Source: Microbulbifer halophilus (GTDB lineage Bacteria > Pseudomonadota > Gammaproteobacteria > Pseudomonadales > Cellvibrionaceae). Taken from it: DNA of 64,000 nucleotides. The stretch spans positions 43,765 to 107,764 of the forward strand of contig NZ_JAPIVK010000002.1 of assembly GCF_026183675.1 (NCBI RefSeq), in the 5' to 3' direction. The first letter of the stretch is position 1; each line of letters starts with the position of its first letter. Positions 57,165 to 64,000 of the stretch are shown one piece after another. The notes under the pieces are model-generated. The model made no database searches, had not been told where the DNA came from, and saw only the letters and a program-made list of their open reading frames with translations. The position numbers were made by a program, and so were the translations under genes.

Positions 57165-58004
57165 TTAGCCTCCCGCCGGCTCCAGACCCTGCTTCTGTTC
57201 CTCGCCAGATAGGGTGCTTTCGATCCACGCTATGTAATGAGAAATACGAACGTTATTTCCGCCATCACCGTAAAGTGGACCGCGATACGTGCGTAAATCT
57301 CTTTCGCTGGAATCCCAGGAAACAAGCCCGGCAAGCTGCCATTGCTGTTCCTCCCTGATAAGGACGGGGCCTCCACTATCACCATTACCCGACACGCCCT
57401 CGAGTGGAACGGCAGATTCCGGTGAGTCAAACGTGTAGGAAATCCAACGTTCATCAACACTAGAAATGATGTTGAAGGCTCTGCGCAAAGTGGTGCGATG
57501 TGGGCTGTGAGGTTCCACCCCCTCACTGCCATTGCCAGTGGCCCCCTTGCCGATCAGCTGGACAGTCCTGCCAATTTCGTTGCTGCCACGATAAAGAGAG
57601 ACTGGTTTGGCATCAGTAACAGGCGCTTTCAACTTAATAAGCGCAATGTCGTCGGACGACGCGAGAAAAGCTCTTAACTCAGAACCGTCACCAGAGGCTA
57701 ACGCCTCTTTGACAAGCATCTCAGGAGGCATCCTGTATCCAGAATGAACGACTACAGATTCAACTTTACGTGACAGGCCGTTAACAAGGATCTTTTGGAC
57801 GTGTTGCATATGAACCACGTGCGCGGCTGTAACAACCCATTGAGGAGAAATCAGGACACCGTGCCCTTCGCCTGGGAAATCGGCCAATGCTGGTAGCGTA
57901 GAGGCGGGAACCTGATACTGCTCATCTTCAACGTCGTCACGAATGACAATGGCGCTGGTCGTGAATGATACGGCAAACAAGGCCAAGAAAAAGCATTTCT
58001 TCAT
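57165..58004 (-). CDS. Exported trypsin-like serine protease
   Basis: The 279-aa precursor has a signal peptide (MKKCFFLALFAVSFTTSA) and a chymotrypsin fold with the full triad: H62 (TAAHVV), D119 (SSDDIALIKL) and S210 (GNGDSGGPVL). There is no C-terminal sorting or PDZ domain. I start at MKKCFF; the open frame extends 18 codons further, but the signal peptide fixes the N-terminus. No clear Shine-Dalgarno is seen. The gene is visibly AT-richer than the core genes, which suggests recent transfer. The 188 bp to the left (56977-57164) contain an open frame on the minus strand that I cannot assign. Confidence 0.88.
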   Translation of the reverse strand: MKKCFFLALFAVSFTTSAIVIRDDVEDEQYQVPASTLPALADFPGEGHGVLISPQWVVTAAHVVHMQHVQKILVNGLSRKVESVVVHSGYRMPPEMLVKEALASGDGSELRAFLASSDDIALIKLKAPVTDAKPVSLYRGSNEIGRTVQLIGKGATGNGSEGVEPHSPHRTTLRRAFNIISSVDERWISYTFDSPESAVPLEGVSGNGDSGGPVLIREEQQWQLAGLVSWDSSERDLRTYRGPLYGDGGNNVRISHYIAWIESTLSGEEQKQGLEPAGG

Positions 58005-58058
58005 ATTGTTAATATCTTTTATCTGTTCGAAAAAATCGTATGAGGGTTGACGTCGCAA

Positions 58059-58270
58059 TCACCCGCTTGTCGGGGGCATTGCTTTGTTAACCCCTGTGAA
58101 TGGACGCTCTTCATGTTGCGGGATTTTATCATTAATCTCGTGCCATGGGGTTTTTGAGCCAATGTATATATGCGCTCCAGGACCTTCAGAAGTTTTGATA
58201 TCCAGCGCTCCCATAAAAACACGTATATCCGGTAGACCGGGTCCGGCAACTGCGTACTTAATTCGGTGAA
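58059..58270 (-). pseudogene. C-terminal remnant of a GFA-family gene
   Basis: The minus strand in one frame encodes FHRIKYAVAGPGLPDIRVF, MGALDIKTSEGPGAHIYIGS and KTPWHEINDKIPQHEERPF, ending in a stop at 58059. GALD...AHIYIGSKTPWHEI...LPQHE-like is the C-terminal half of GFA (glutathione-dependent formaldehyde-activating enzyme-like) proteins. The N-terminal half with the CxC zinc cysteines is missing: the frame meets a stop a few codons upstream. It is truncated and almost certainly inactive. Confidence 0.65.
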
Positions 58271-58360
58271 ACTTTGGTCCGTATTAACCACCCCACCTGC
58301 AGCTGGTCTGGCAGGCCTGCTCCCAATGGCTCTTGGACTGCATACGTTTTTTGGACGGCC

Positions 58361-58768
58361 TCAGGTCGCCCCCTGGTCTTCAATACCGGCCCACTCTAGA
58401 GCATCCGAACGTTTCCCAAATGAAATATACTGGGTGATCTTGCCATTGCGAAACACAAAGCCATCGGCAAATTGCCCACCAACCCAATCAGACGAATCTT
58501 TTAAGCGGACCCTGGCATGGAGATATACGACGACTTTATCTCCATTCACTAAGAATTTTTCGGGTTCGCAGGTTCCTTCGGCCCAAGTCTCGCGTCCTTT
58601 CGCGACATGATCTTGCACTTCCGTGATACCACGGTAGGTGCCGGCTGCTGGAAAGCCTTCGGGCTCAATGCGCACAATGTGCGGATCAAAATTTTTAGCT
58701 ATGGCCTGCATGTCATTGCGATTGATTGCAGCGAAGAAGTGCTCGAGTGCATCAGTTTCGGTGCTCAT
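58361..58768 (-). CDS. SnoaL/NTF2-like protein
   Basis: The 135-aa protein (MSTETDALEHFFAAINRNDM, then DPHIVRIEPEGFPAAGTYRG and ADGFVFRNGKITQYISFGKR) has the NTF2-like fold of SnoaL-type polyketide cyclases and ketosteroid-isomerase relatives. Catalytic residues cannot be fixed from the sequence alone. ATG 58768 has GGAG 12 bp upstream; the open frame starts 13 codons earlier. It lies between a GFA remnant and an integrase remnant, in a setting typical of integron cassettes or small mobile genes. Confidence 0.8.
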   Translation of the reverse strand: MSTETDALEHFFAAINRNDMQAIAKNFDPHIVRIEPEGFPAAGTYRGITEVQDHVAKGRETWAEGTCEPEKFLVNGDKVVVYLHARVRLKDSSDWVGGQFADGFVFRNGKITQYISFGKRSDALEWAGIEDQGAT

Positions 58769-58830
58769 AGTTCTTACTCCAGCCTCCAGCGTATTTGTAC
58801 TCGCCATTCAACTATCTACTTATTAATACG

Positions 58831-58944
58831 TGCATAAGTAGCCCGACATGAAATTTCAGACACGCTGTGAATACATCCGTGTACGCTCGTAATCGGCATC
58901 CATGCCTCATACGGTCCGAAATTCCATGTCGGGCTACTTATGCA
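58831..58944 (-). repeat. Long-hairpin element, copy 8 (reverse, diverged)
   Basis: The arms 58831-58861 and 58914-58944 match at 29 of 31 positions with a private stem (AAGTAGCCCGACATGAAATT). The core is again exactly 52 bp and starts ACGCTGTGAATACATCC, close to copies 2, 4 and 6. The rest of the core has changed and the inner hairpin is not obvious. The tails are not recognisable. Confidence 0.75.
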
Positions 58945-59252
58945 CTCCTTAGTAAGGTCACCGTGGCAAATTCTGGCTATGCGAGGCGGCTAACAAGCAT
59001 ACGCGGTTTGATACAACCGCCCAGCATTTATATCGTGGTCGTGACGACCAATATCCCCTGCCTCATATCTCAATTGAGACAAGTTGACTAAGAATGCGCT
59101 GCAACACCCGCACCGTCAATCCTCCAGATCAATTGGTACTTTTGTACATCTCTGTAAAAACGATCATTGCGCCTCATATCCCCTTTTTCAGGTACTTCCA
59201 GTAAGCTATTTATTCTAATGACTTTTTACATGATCGGGCGTCTGTGGCCAGG
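58945..59252. other. AT-richer intergenic stretch upstream of the integrase remnant
   Basis: I find no protein of recognisable family in these 308 bp. If the neighbouring integrase came from an integron, its attI and first cassettes would lie here, but I cannot identify an attI or attC site. Confidence 0.4.
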
Positions 59253-59640
59253 AACATATGAGACACCCGGAATCCATGGGAGCAATCGAAGTCAGCGGCT
59301 GGTTGATCCATCTGGCGGGTAGGTGTTCGGTGGCGATCAATACACAGAAGACCGCGCTGAACGCTGTTGCCTTCCTGTACAAGCAGTTTATCCGCCTCGA
59401 TATCGGCGACCCGGAATTCAATAGAACCAATAGAGCGCGCACTGGTTGGCAGCGTCACTGATGTACGGCTCGGGCCTTCGCGTGATGGAAGCAGTGCGTT
59501 TGCGGGTACAGGATGTGGACTTTGGCCACCAGTGCCGGTTTGTACAGGGGACCAAGGGGGAGAAGTGACGGCGCACCCTGTTGCCAAGATTCGCTCTGGA
59601 GCCCCTGCGTGCGCAGATCGATTATGCCCTGGCCCGGCTA
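59253..59640 (+). pseudogene. Integron-type tyrosine integrase remnant
   Basis: Two fragments are visible. The first (frame of 59258) reads HMRHPESMGAIEVSGWLIHL, then VAINTQKTALNAVAFLYKQF, which is the core-binding domain of IntI-like integrases, up to a stop at 59461. The second (from about 59458, shifted frame) reads LMYGSGLRVMEAVRLRVQDV, DFGHQCRFVQGTKGEK, a stop, then RRTLLPRFALEPLRAQIDYA, which is the start of the catalytic domain with the GLR arginine. About 40-50 residues between them, the N-terminus and the catalytic HxxR and Tyr region are missing. It is therefore a frameshifted, deleted pseudogene. Confidence 0.75.
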
Positions 59641-60069
59641 GTCGTTATCGGTCACCTCAACCATATACCGATCTGCCGCCTGCCGTATCACATCGGGAAT
59701 CGGTGTAGCAGTGCGCTTCTTCAGATCAAACAGGACCGAGGTGGCCCTGTTGACTGCGGCCACTTCGGCGGTCTCGCTCAGGATCAGCGTCTGTCGGTAG
59801 GTAATGGAGCTGTTGCCTACCCGCAGAGCTTCGCACTCGACATGCACCAGGGCGCCTTCGGGCACCTCGGCTATATAGTCGATCTCGTGGCGCACGTCGG
59901 CCCAGCCGAGGCGGCGTTCGCCATCGACCGTGGCCTTGTGGCCGAGAATCAGCATGAAGTGCTGCATGGCGTCGTCGAACATACCTACATAGTTGCGGGT
60001 ATTCAGGTGTCCCATCTCGTCGCACAGCCAGGTATGTGCGACGCCGGAGTGGGTTCTGACACTCGCCAT
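59638..60069 (-). CDS. Hotdog-fold acyl-CoA thioesterase
   Basis: The 143-aa protein is a 4-hydroxybenzoyl-CoA thioesterase-type hotdog protein: DEMGHLNTRNYVGMFDDAMQ contains the catalytic Asp/Asn region, and ALVHVECEALRVGNSSITYR is the central sheet. The substrate is an acyl-CoA of unknown kind. The start overlaps the stop of the dienelactone-hydrolase-like gene (TGATG type), so the two are co-translated. Its 3' end abuts the integrase remnant. Confidence 0.88.
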   Translation of the reverse strand: MASVRTHSGVAHTWLCDEMGHLNTRNYVGMFDDAMQHFMLILGHKATVDGERRLGWADVRHEIDYIAEVPEGALVHVECEALRVGNSSITYRQTLILSETAEVAAVNRATSVLFDLKKRTATPIPDVIRQAADRYMVEVTDND

Positions 60070-60959
60070 CAGCGGTTGCCCTCAATCATTTTCAGCATGG
60101 TTTTCCAGGCGTCTTCGGTGGCGTCCGGATCGTACTTGGAGCCGGCCTCGATATTGGCCCGATTGGGGTTGGCGTGGTCGAAGGTGTGGGTGGCGCCCGG
60201 GTAGATTTTCACTGTCAGCGCACCGGCCTGCTGCGGATGTTTGGGTTCATACGCCTGGCAGGTTTCCTCTTCGATATAGCGGTCGTCGGTCCCCAGGAAC
60301 ATGGCCGCGTCCACGTCGGTGGTCCAGGGCTGCATACAGGTGCCGTAGAACATGAAGGCGCCCTGTACATGCTGTTCGAAACCCACCTCGGGCCATTCGG
60401 GCAGGCCGATCGGCGGGGTCCGGGTGGAAGCCTGGGCCAACGCGGCCCAGATTGTGACGGCACCGTGGGAGAAGCCGGCCAGGTACAGCTGGTCCGCGTC
60501 GACGCGCGGGTCGGCTTTGATATCCTCGATGGTGGCGAGGATATCGGCAGAGCGCTGCCAGGGGGTCATCACCTTGAAGTCACACGCCTGGCGCCATTCG
60601 ATACCGCGACCCTTGTAGCTGTCGACGGCAACCAGGCCGATGCCGGCGTCGTTGAAACGCTTCGCCCAGTCCTGTTCGTGGCTGGCGGTGGGACCGCTGC
60701 AACCGTGGAAGAACAACACCGTGGGCAGCGGCTGTTCCGAGGCCGGGAAGTAGGCTTTGTCATAAGGTCGCAGCGCATCGCTGATGGCTTCGAGCGAGGT
60801 GTCCTTGACGGTGGCTTTTGCATGGGTAATCGCTTTGGCTACAAAGGCTTCCACCGAGCCTTCTTCCACCACATCTTCCAGCTCGCCACGGTTATCGTCG
60901 GTTGTCGCCAGCACCTGGGCGCTGAGCAGTACCGTCAGCAGCAGAAACACTCTATACAT
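60069..60959 (-). CDS. Exported dienelactone-hydrolase-like protein
   Basis: The 296-aa protein has a signal peptide (MYRVFLLLTVLLSAQVLA) followed by an alpha/beta hydrolase with VLFFHGCSGPTASHEQD, the nucleophile S164 in LAGFSHGAVTIWA and the histidine in YPGATHTFDH. Unlike true dienelactone hydrolases it is exported and uses Ser. I use ATG 60959, with GAGGA upstream, lying 1 bp after the BCCT stop codon. It forms an operon with the thioesterase and the transporter. The substrate is unknown, perhaps an ester whose product is taken up. Confidence 0.85.
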   Translation of the reverse strand: MYRVFLLLTVLLSAQVLATTDDNRGELEDVVEEGSVEAFVAKAITHAKATVKDTSLEAISDALRPYDKAYFPASEQPLPTVLFFHGCSGPTASHEQDWAKRFNDAGIGLVAVDSYKGRGIEWRQACDFKVMTPWQRSADILATIEDIKADPRVDADQLYLAGFSHGAVTIWAALAQASTRTPPIGLPEWPEVGFEQHVQGAFMFYGTCMQPWTTDVDAAMFLGTDDRYIEEETCQAYEPKHPQQAGALTVKIYPGATHTFDHANPNRANIEAGSKYDPDATEDAWKTMLKMIEGNR

Positions 60960-60960
60960 T

Positions 60961-62532
60961 TTATGATTCCTCATCAGTCGCCCGGACCACCAGTGCGCTT
61001 TTGCGCACCCGCGATCCGAAGTCATTGTTGAGCACCCGTAGCAGGGCACGGAAAATCAGGAACAGCACTGCGGTCAGGGGCAGCGCCAGGATAATGGTCA
61101 GGGACTTGACCGTTTCCAGGGCGCTGGCAAACAGCAGCCCCACGGCGATCAGCGCCAGTGCGAATGCCCAGGCCAGGCGATTCGCTTTGGCCGGCTCCTG
61201 TTCGCCGGACAGGTTTCTGGTGCTGATGCTGGCCAGTACATAGGCGGAGGAGTCCAGCGTAGTCGCCAGGAAGACAAAGCTCAGCAGAGTAAACGCGGCC
61301 AGTATCAACTGGCTGAAAGGCAGTGTCTGAACAATCGCCACCACTGTTGCCGGGATACCGCTTTCATCCAGCAGTTGCGTCACCGGCAGCGTTCCGGACA
61401 ACTCCAGGTCCAGCGCGTAGGCGCCGCAGATGCTGAGAAAGGCAATGCAGCCGAGACTGCCCCAGGTCATGATGCCCAACACGGTCTGGCGGATGGTGCG
61501 CCCGCGCGAAATACGGCCGAAGAACAGCCCCATCAGCGGCGCGTAGGCGATCCACCAGCCCCAGTAGAACAGGGTCCAGGTATCCGGGAAACCACTCTGC
61601 TCGATCGGGTCCAGCCAGAAACTGATGCGGGTAAAGTTGTCCAGCATCAGGCCGAGGCTGTTGGCAGACATGGAAAGAATGAACACCGTGGGGCCGGCCA
61701 GCAGTACTACCAGTACCAGGGCGATCGCCAGGAAAATATTGATGTCGCTGAGAATGCGAATCCCCGCTTTCAGCCCCTTGTAGGCGCTGGCACCGAAAAT
61801 CAGAGTCCAGAAGCCGATAACGCCGAGCCGGGTCAACAGGGTTTCCTCGATGCCCAGCAGGGAGGTGGTGAGTGCGGAAACCAGTGGCACTCCCAGCCCC
61901 AGTGAGGTACCGGCACCGCCGAGCAGACCGAGAATAATCAACGTATCGATCACCGACCCCATCCATCCGTCGGCGCGGCGGCCCAGCAACGGGCGACAGA
62001 CTTCGGAAATACGCAGGAAGGGGCGGCGGTCCACGTGCAGCATATAGGCCACGGCCACCGACGGTACCGCGTAGAGCGCCCAGGGCACGAAGCTCCAGTG
62101 GAACTGCGCATACATATGTCCCCACTCCGCGGCAGAGGGCGAATGGGGGTCGAGATGCAGCGGCGGTGTGGACAGGTAATAGATGGGTTCGACAAACGAC
62201 CAGCTGACCAGGCCTATGCCGATACCGGCAGAAAACATCATCGCCGCCCAGCTCAGTTCCGAAAATTCCGGCGGCTCGTCGGTACGGGAGAGCTTCACCT
62301 GGCCGTAGCGGCCGAAGGCCAGCCACAGGGCAAAGACAAAAGTGCCGAAACCGAAAATGACAAACAGCCAGCCGAAATGGCCGGTGACGAGGGACATCAG
62401 GTTACTGGCCCAGGTCTCCGCCTGTTCCGGTTTCAGGATCAATACACAAGCTACCAGCAAGGCGATCCCGAATGCCGGGATAAAGGCCGTGAGGTCGAGC
62501 CTGGGTTTTGTCTGGGAGGAGTTCAAGTACAT
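60961..62532 (-). CDS. BCCT-family transporter (betaine/choline/carnitine type)
   Basis: The 523-aa protein has 12 spans. It has the glycine-rich AGIGIGLVSWSFVEPIYY of TM3 and the BCCT signature WTLFYWGWWIAYAPLMGLFF with GRISRGRTIR. These carriers import quaternary ammonium or sulfonium compounds such as betaine, choline, carnitine or DMSP. No bet or dmd genes are in view, so the substrate is open. The long C-terminal osmosensing domain of BetP is lacking. It is the first gene of a BCCT-hydrolase-thioesterase operon, 72 bp after the receptor gene and its terminator. Confidence 0.94.
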   Translation of the reverse strand: MYLNSSQTKPRLDLTAFIPAFGIALLVACVLILKPEQAETWASNLMSLVTGHFGWLFVIFGFGTFVFALWLAFGRYGQVKLSRTDEPPEFSELSWAAMMFSAGIGIGLVSWSFVEPIYYLSTPPLHLDPHSPSAAEWGHMYAQFHWSFVPWALYAVPSVAVAYMLHVDRRPFLRISEVCRPLLGRRADGWMGSVIDTLIILGLLGGAGTSLGLGVPLVSALTTSLLGIEETLLTRLGVIGFWTLIFGASAYKGLKAGIRILSDINIFLAIALVLVVLLAGPTVFILSMSANSLGLMLDNFTRISFWLDPIEQSGFPDTWTLFYWGWWIAYAPLMGLFFGRISRGRTIRQTVLGIMTWGSLGCIAFLSICGAYALDLELSGTLPVTQLLDESGIPATVVAIVQTLPFSQLILAAFTLLSFVFLATTLDSSAYVLASISTRNLSGEQEPAKANRLAWAFALALIAVGLLFASALETVKSLTIILALPLTAVLFLIFRALLRVLNNDFGSRVRKSALVVRATDEES

Positions 62533-62546
62533 CTTCTTAATACCGG

Positions 62547-62583
62547 TTAAAAAAACGGGGGCACCACAAAGCTGTGGTGCCCC
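62547..62583 (-). terminator. Rho-independent terminator of the TonB-dependent receptor
   Basis: On the minus strand GGGGCACCACAG and TTGTGGTGCCCC form a stem followed by CGTTTTTTT, about 20 bp after the receptor stop codon. Confidence 0.88.
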
Positions 62584-62603
62584 GAAGCAGCACTATTATC
62601 CGG

Positions 62604-64000
62604 TCAGAAGAATTCCTTGGTGACACTCACACCCCAGGTTCTGGGTTCGCCCTGGATTGCAAAGCCCATTCCGGCCTGTTCGAACGCGTGAGCCACGTAC
62701 TCTTCGTCCGTCAGGTTTTTGCCCCAGAAAGCCACCTTCAGGCCATCGAAGTTTCTCCAGGCGATGTTGGCATTGACCAGCGTACGCTCCTCGTCGGCAG
62801 CCGCTTCACTGTTATCAACGCTGTAGTATACCTCGCCCTGGTACATGGCGTTGGTGTTGAAGTTGATGGCGGATCCGCCATCCAGCATCCACTCGTAGTT
62901 GATATTCGCCGATGCCGTATGCTCCGGAGTGCGGGCCAGGCGGTTGCCCACGATTGCGGGGTCCGATTCAAAGCTCACATATTCGGAATCGGTGTAGCCG
63001 TAGTTGAGCCCCATACGCAGCGCTTCGGTGACATAGGCCGTGGCTTCCAGCTCGATACCCTTGATCTCCGCATCGCCAGTAGCGGTAACCACTTCGCCGG
63101 TTCCCAGGTCTACGGTAAAGCTCTGCAGGTCGGAGTAATCCATGAAGAAGGCGGCACCGTTCAGGCGTACGCGCTGGTCCAGCAGGTTGGATTTGAAGCC
63201 CAGCTCGTAGTTGGTGGCGTTTTCCGGGTCGAATGCCACGGTGGCGCCCTGCTCTGTCGCGGCGATACCGTTGAAGCCACCGGCCTTGTAACCCTGTGAG
63301 ACGGTCGCATAGACGATATCCGAATCGTCGCTGGTATAGGTCAGGGTTGCCTTGGGCGTGAATTCATTCCAGCTCTCGTCGGCGGCCACATCGTAGTTTT
63401 CGGACAGGAAACCGAGCAGGTCCGGTCCGCCGGTGGCGGTACTGGTGAAGTCTTTGTGGTCATAGGTGTAGCGGCCGCCCAGTGACGCACTCCAGAAGGG
63501 GGAAAAGTGGTAGGTGGTCTCACCAAACACTGCGTAGCTGGTGGTTTCGTTGCTCGCGTCCCACACCGGGCGCGAGCTCAGGCCCTCGACACCCATCAGA
63601 TCGTAAATCAGGGAGGAATCGAAGCTTTCAACGCGCTCCACTTCTTCATTGAAGAAATACAGGCCGGTGGTCCACTCCAGTTTATCCGCAGAGGTGGACT
63701 GCAGGCGCAATTCCTGCGTGATCTGGCTGGACTCCTCGGTGGCATCGTTGGTCATCGCAGTGTCGGCTGCCGCCAGGTACTTACCCATCAGGTCATCGTT
63801 GAAGGCGTAATCCTGGGTGCGGTAGGAGGTAATCGACACCAGGTCCACGTCGCCCATGCCGTGGGTCAGCTTGGCGGAGACACCACCCATCTCGCGATCG
63901 GTATAACCGTCCGTGAACAGGTCCACCTTGTCGTGCTGGTTTTCAGTCGGGTGCTCTACACCGAATGCCTCTTCGTAGCCCACAATGCTGCGCGCACCGG
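62604..64000 (-). CDS. TonB-dependent receptor, N-terminus beyond the window
   Basis: The C-terminal 465 or so residues of an outer-membrane receptor are present, and the frame runs off the right edge. Barrel motifs are visible: GLYFFNEEVERVESFD, SASLGGRYTYDHKDF, YATVSQGYKAGGFNG, the conserved NYELGFKSNLLDQRVRLNGA, and the C-terminal VAFWGKNLTDEEYVA with final Phe. The pattern YATVSQGYKAGGFN with ATNYELGFK is typical of receptors for non-siderophore substrates in marine bacteria. The plug domain and TonB box lie outside the window, so the ligand is unknown. The position before a BCCT carrier and hydrolase suggests uptake of a degradable compound. Confidence 0.93.
   Translation of the reverse strand, partial: GARSIVGYEEAFGVEHPTENQHDKVDLFTDGYTDREMGGVSAKLTHGMGDVDLVSITSYRTQDYAFNDDLMGKYLAAADTAMTNDATEESSQITQELRLQSTSADKLEWTTGLYFFNEEVERVESFDSSLIYDLMGVEGLSSRPVWDASNETTSYAVFGETTYHFSPFWSASLGGRYTYDHKDFTSTATGGPDLLGFLSENYDVAADESWNEFTPKATLTYTSDDSDIVYATVSQGYKAGGFNGIAATEQGATVAFDPENATNYELGFKSNLLDQRVRLNGAAFFMDYSDLQSFTVDLGTGEVVTATGDAEIKGIELEATAYVTEALRMGLNYGYTDSEYVSFESDPAIVGNRLARTPEHTASANINYEWMLDGGSAINFNTNAMYQGEVYYSVDNSEAAADEERTLVNANIAWRNFDGLKVAFWGKNLTDEEYVAHAFEQAGMGFAIQGEPRTWGVSVTKEFF

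Noticed and set aside
56998-57228. Minus-strand open frame left of the protease gene
   Set aside because: It partly overlaps the protease 3' end, has no recognisable family and no ribosome binding site. It could be a remnant but I cannot support it as a gene.
58047-58092. Imperfect inverted repeat with GTTAAC and GTCAAC ends, resembling a short attC site after the GFA remnant
   Set aside because: Only 10 of 14 stem positions pair and the ends do not fit the GTTRRRY/RYYYAAC core-site consensus. I would need a covariance-model hit to accept it.
58019-58291. A 90-codon minus-strand open frame (VYRIYVFLWERWISK)
   Set aside because: Another frame of the same strand encodes a recognisable GFA C-terminus. 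This frame has no family resemblance.

Overview
The window is about 64 kb of GC-rich gammaproteobacterial chromosome. Several gene orders are classical for the class: mreB-mreC-mreD-maf-rng-yhdP, gatC-gatA-gatB, hda-DUF2066 divergent from purM-purN, tesA divergent from ybbA-ybbP, and an Lrp-type regulator divergent from ald. A TonB-dependent receptor, a FadL-type porin, an alginate-export-type porin and BCCT and PutP sodium/solute symporters suggest a marine heterotroph. Cellvibrionales (Microbulbifer- or Halieaceae-like) is my best guess, and it is inference only. I see no CRISPR array, rRNA, tRNA or intact insertion sequence. The one structural RNA I find is the SRP 4.5S RNA.

Layout. 0.25-10.7 kb, minus strand: a membrane protein of unknown function, then the cell-shape and envelope operon (MreBCD, Maf, RNase G, YhdP). 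11.0-15.5 kb, plus: the GatCAB amidotransferase, a small PA4642-like protein and CysZ. 16-18.4 kb, minus: class I fumarase and a coiled-coil membrane protein. 18.7-21.3 kb, plus: Fe-SOD and a DUF885 lipoprotein peptidase. 21.5-24.5 kb, minus: a tandem Usp protein, Hda and a DUF2066 protein. 24.7-30.6 kb, plus: PurM, PurN, DUF3108, FadL and an alginate-export-type porin. 30.8-33.0 kb, minus: an M2 peptidase lipoprotein and ffs. 33.1-34.7 kb, plus: a long QueD-type protein and RsmE. 35.2-37.5 kb: ald/lrp and an Mpo1-like protein. 37.6-42.2 kb, minus: two decayed beta-propeller genes and a 12-repeat Ig-like surface lipoprotein. 42.5-47.1 kb: macrodomain protein, PutP, a lysozyme-like protein, TtcA and TesA. 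47.5-54.7 kb: YbbA/YbbP, BioA, two small exported proteins, and a MarR regulator divergent from a CynX/NimT-type transporter with two matching operators. 55-60 kb: a patchy, partly AT-richer accessory region with a LysR/hydrolase pair, a trypsin-like protease, a truncated GFA gene, a SnoaL-like gene and the wreck of an integron-type integrase. 59.6-64 kb, minus: thioesterase, dienelactone-hydrolase-like protein, BCCT transporter and a TonB-dependent receptor cut by the right edge.

The most unusual content is intergenic. Eight long hairpins are scattered through the window. Each has two arms of 28-31 bp and a core that is 52 bp in six copies (65 and 88 bp in the others). The core is conserved between copies, while the middle of the arms differs from copy to copy yet stays 93-100% self-complementary within a copy. 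The elements are polar. At three places two of them, or one and a truncated one, lie tail to tail with 70-80 bp between. One such pair sits between mreB and mreC, and another is bounded by a perfect 41-bp inverted repeat.
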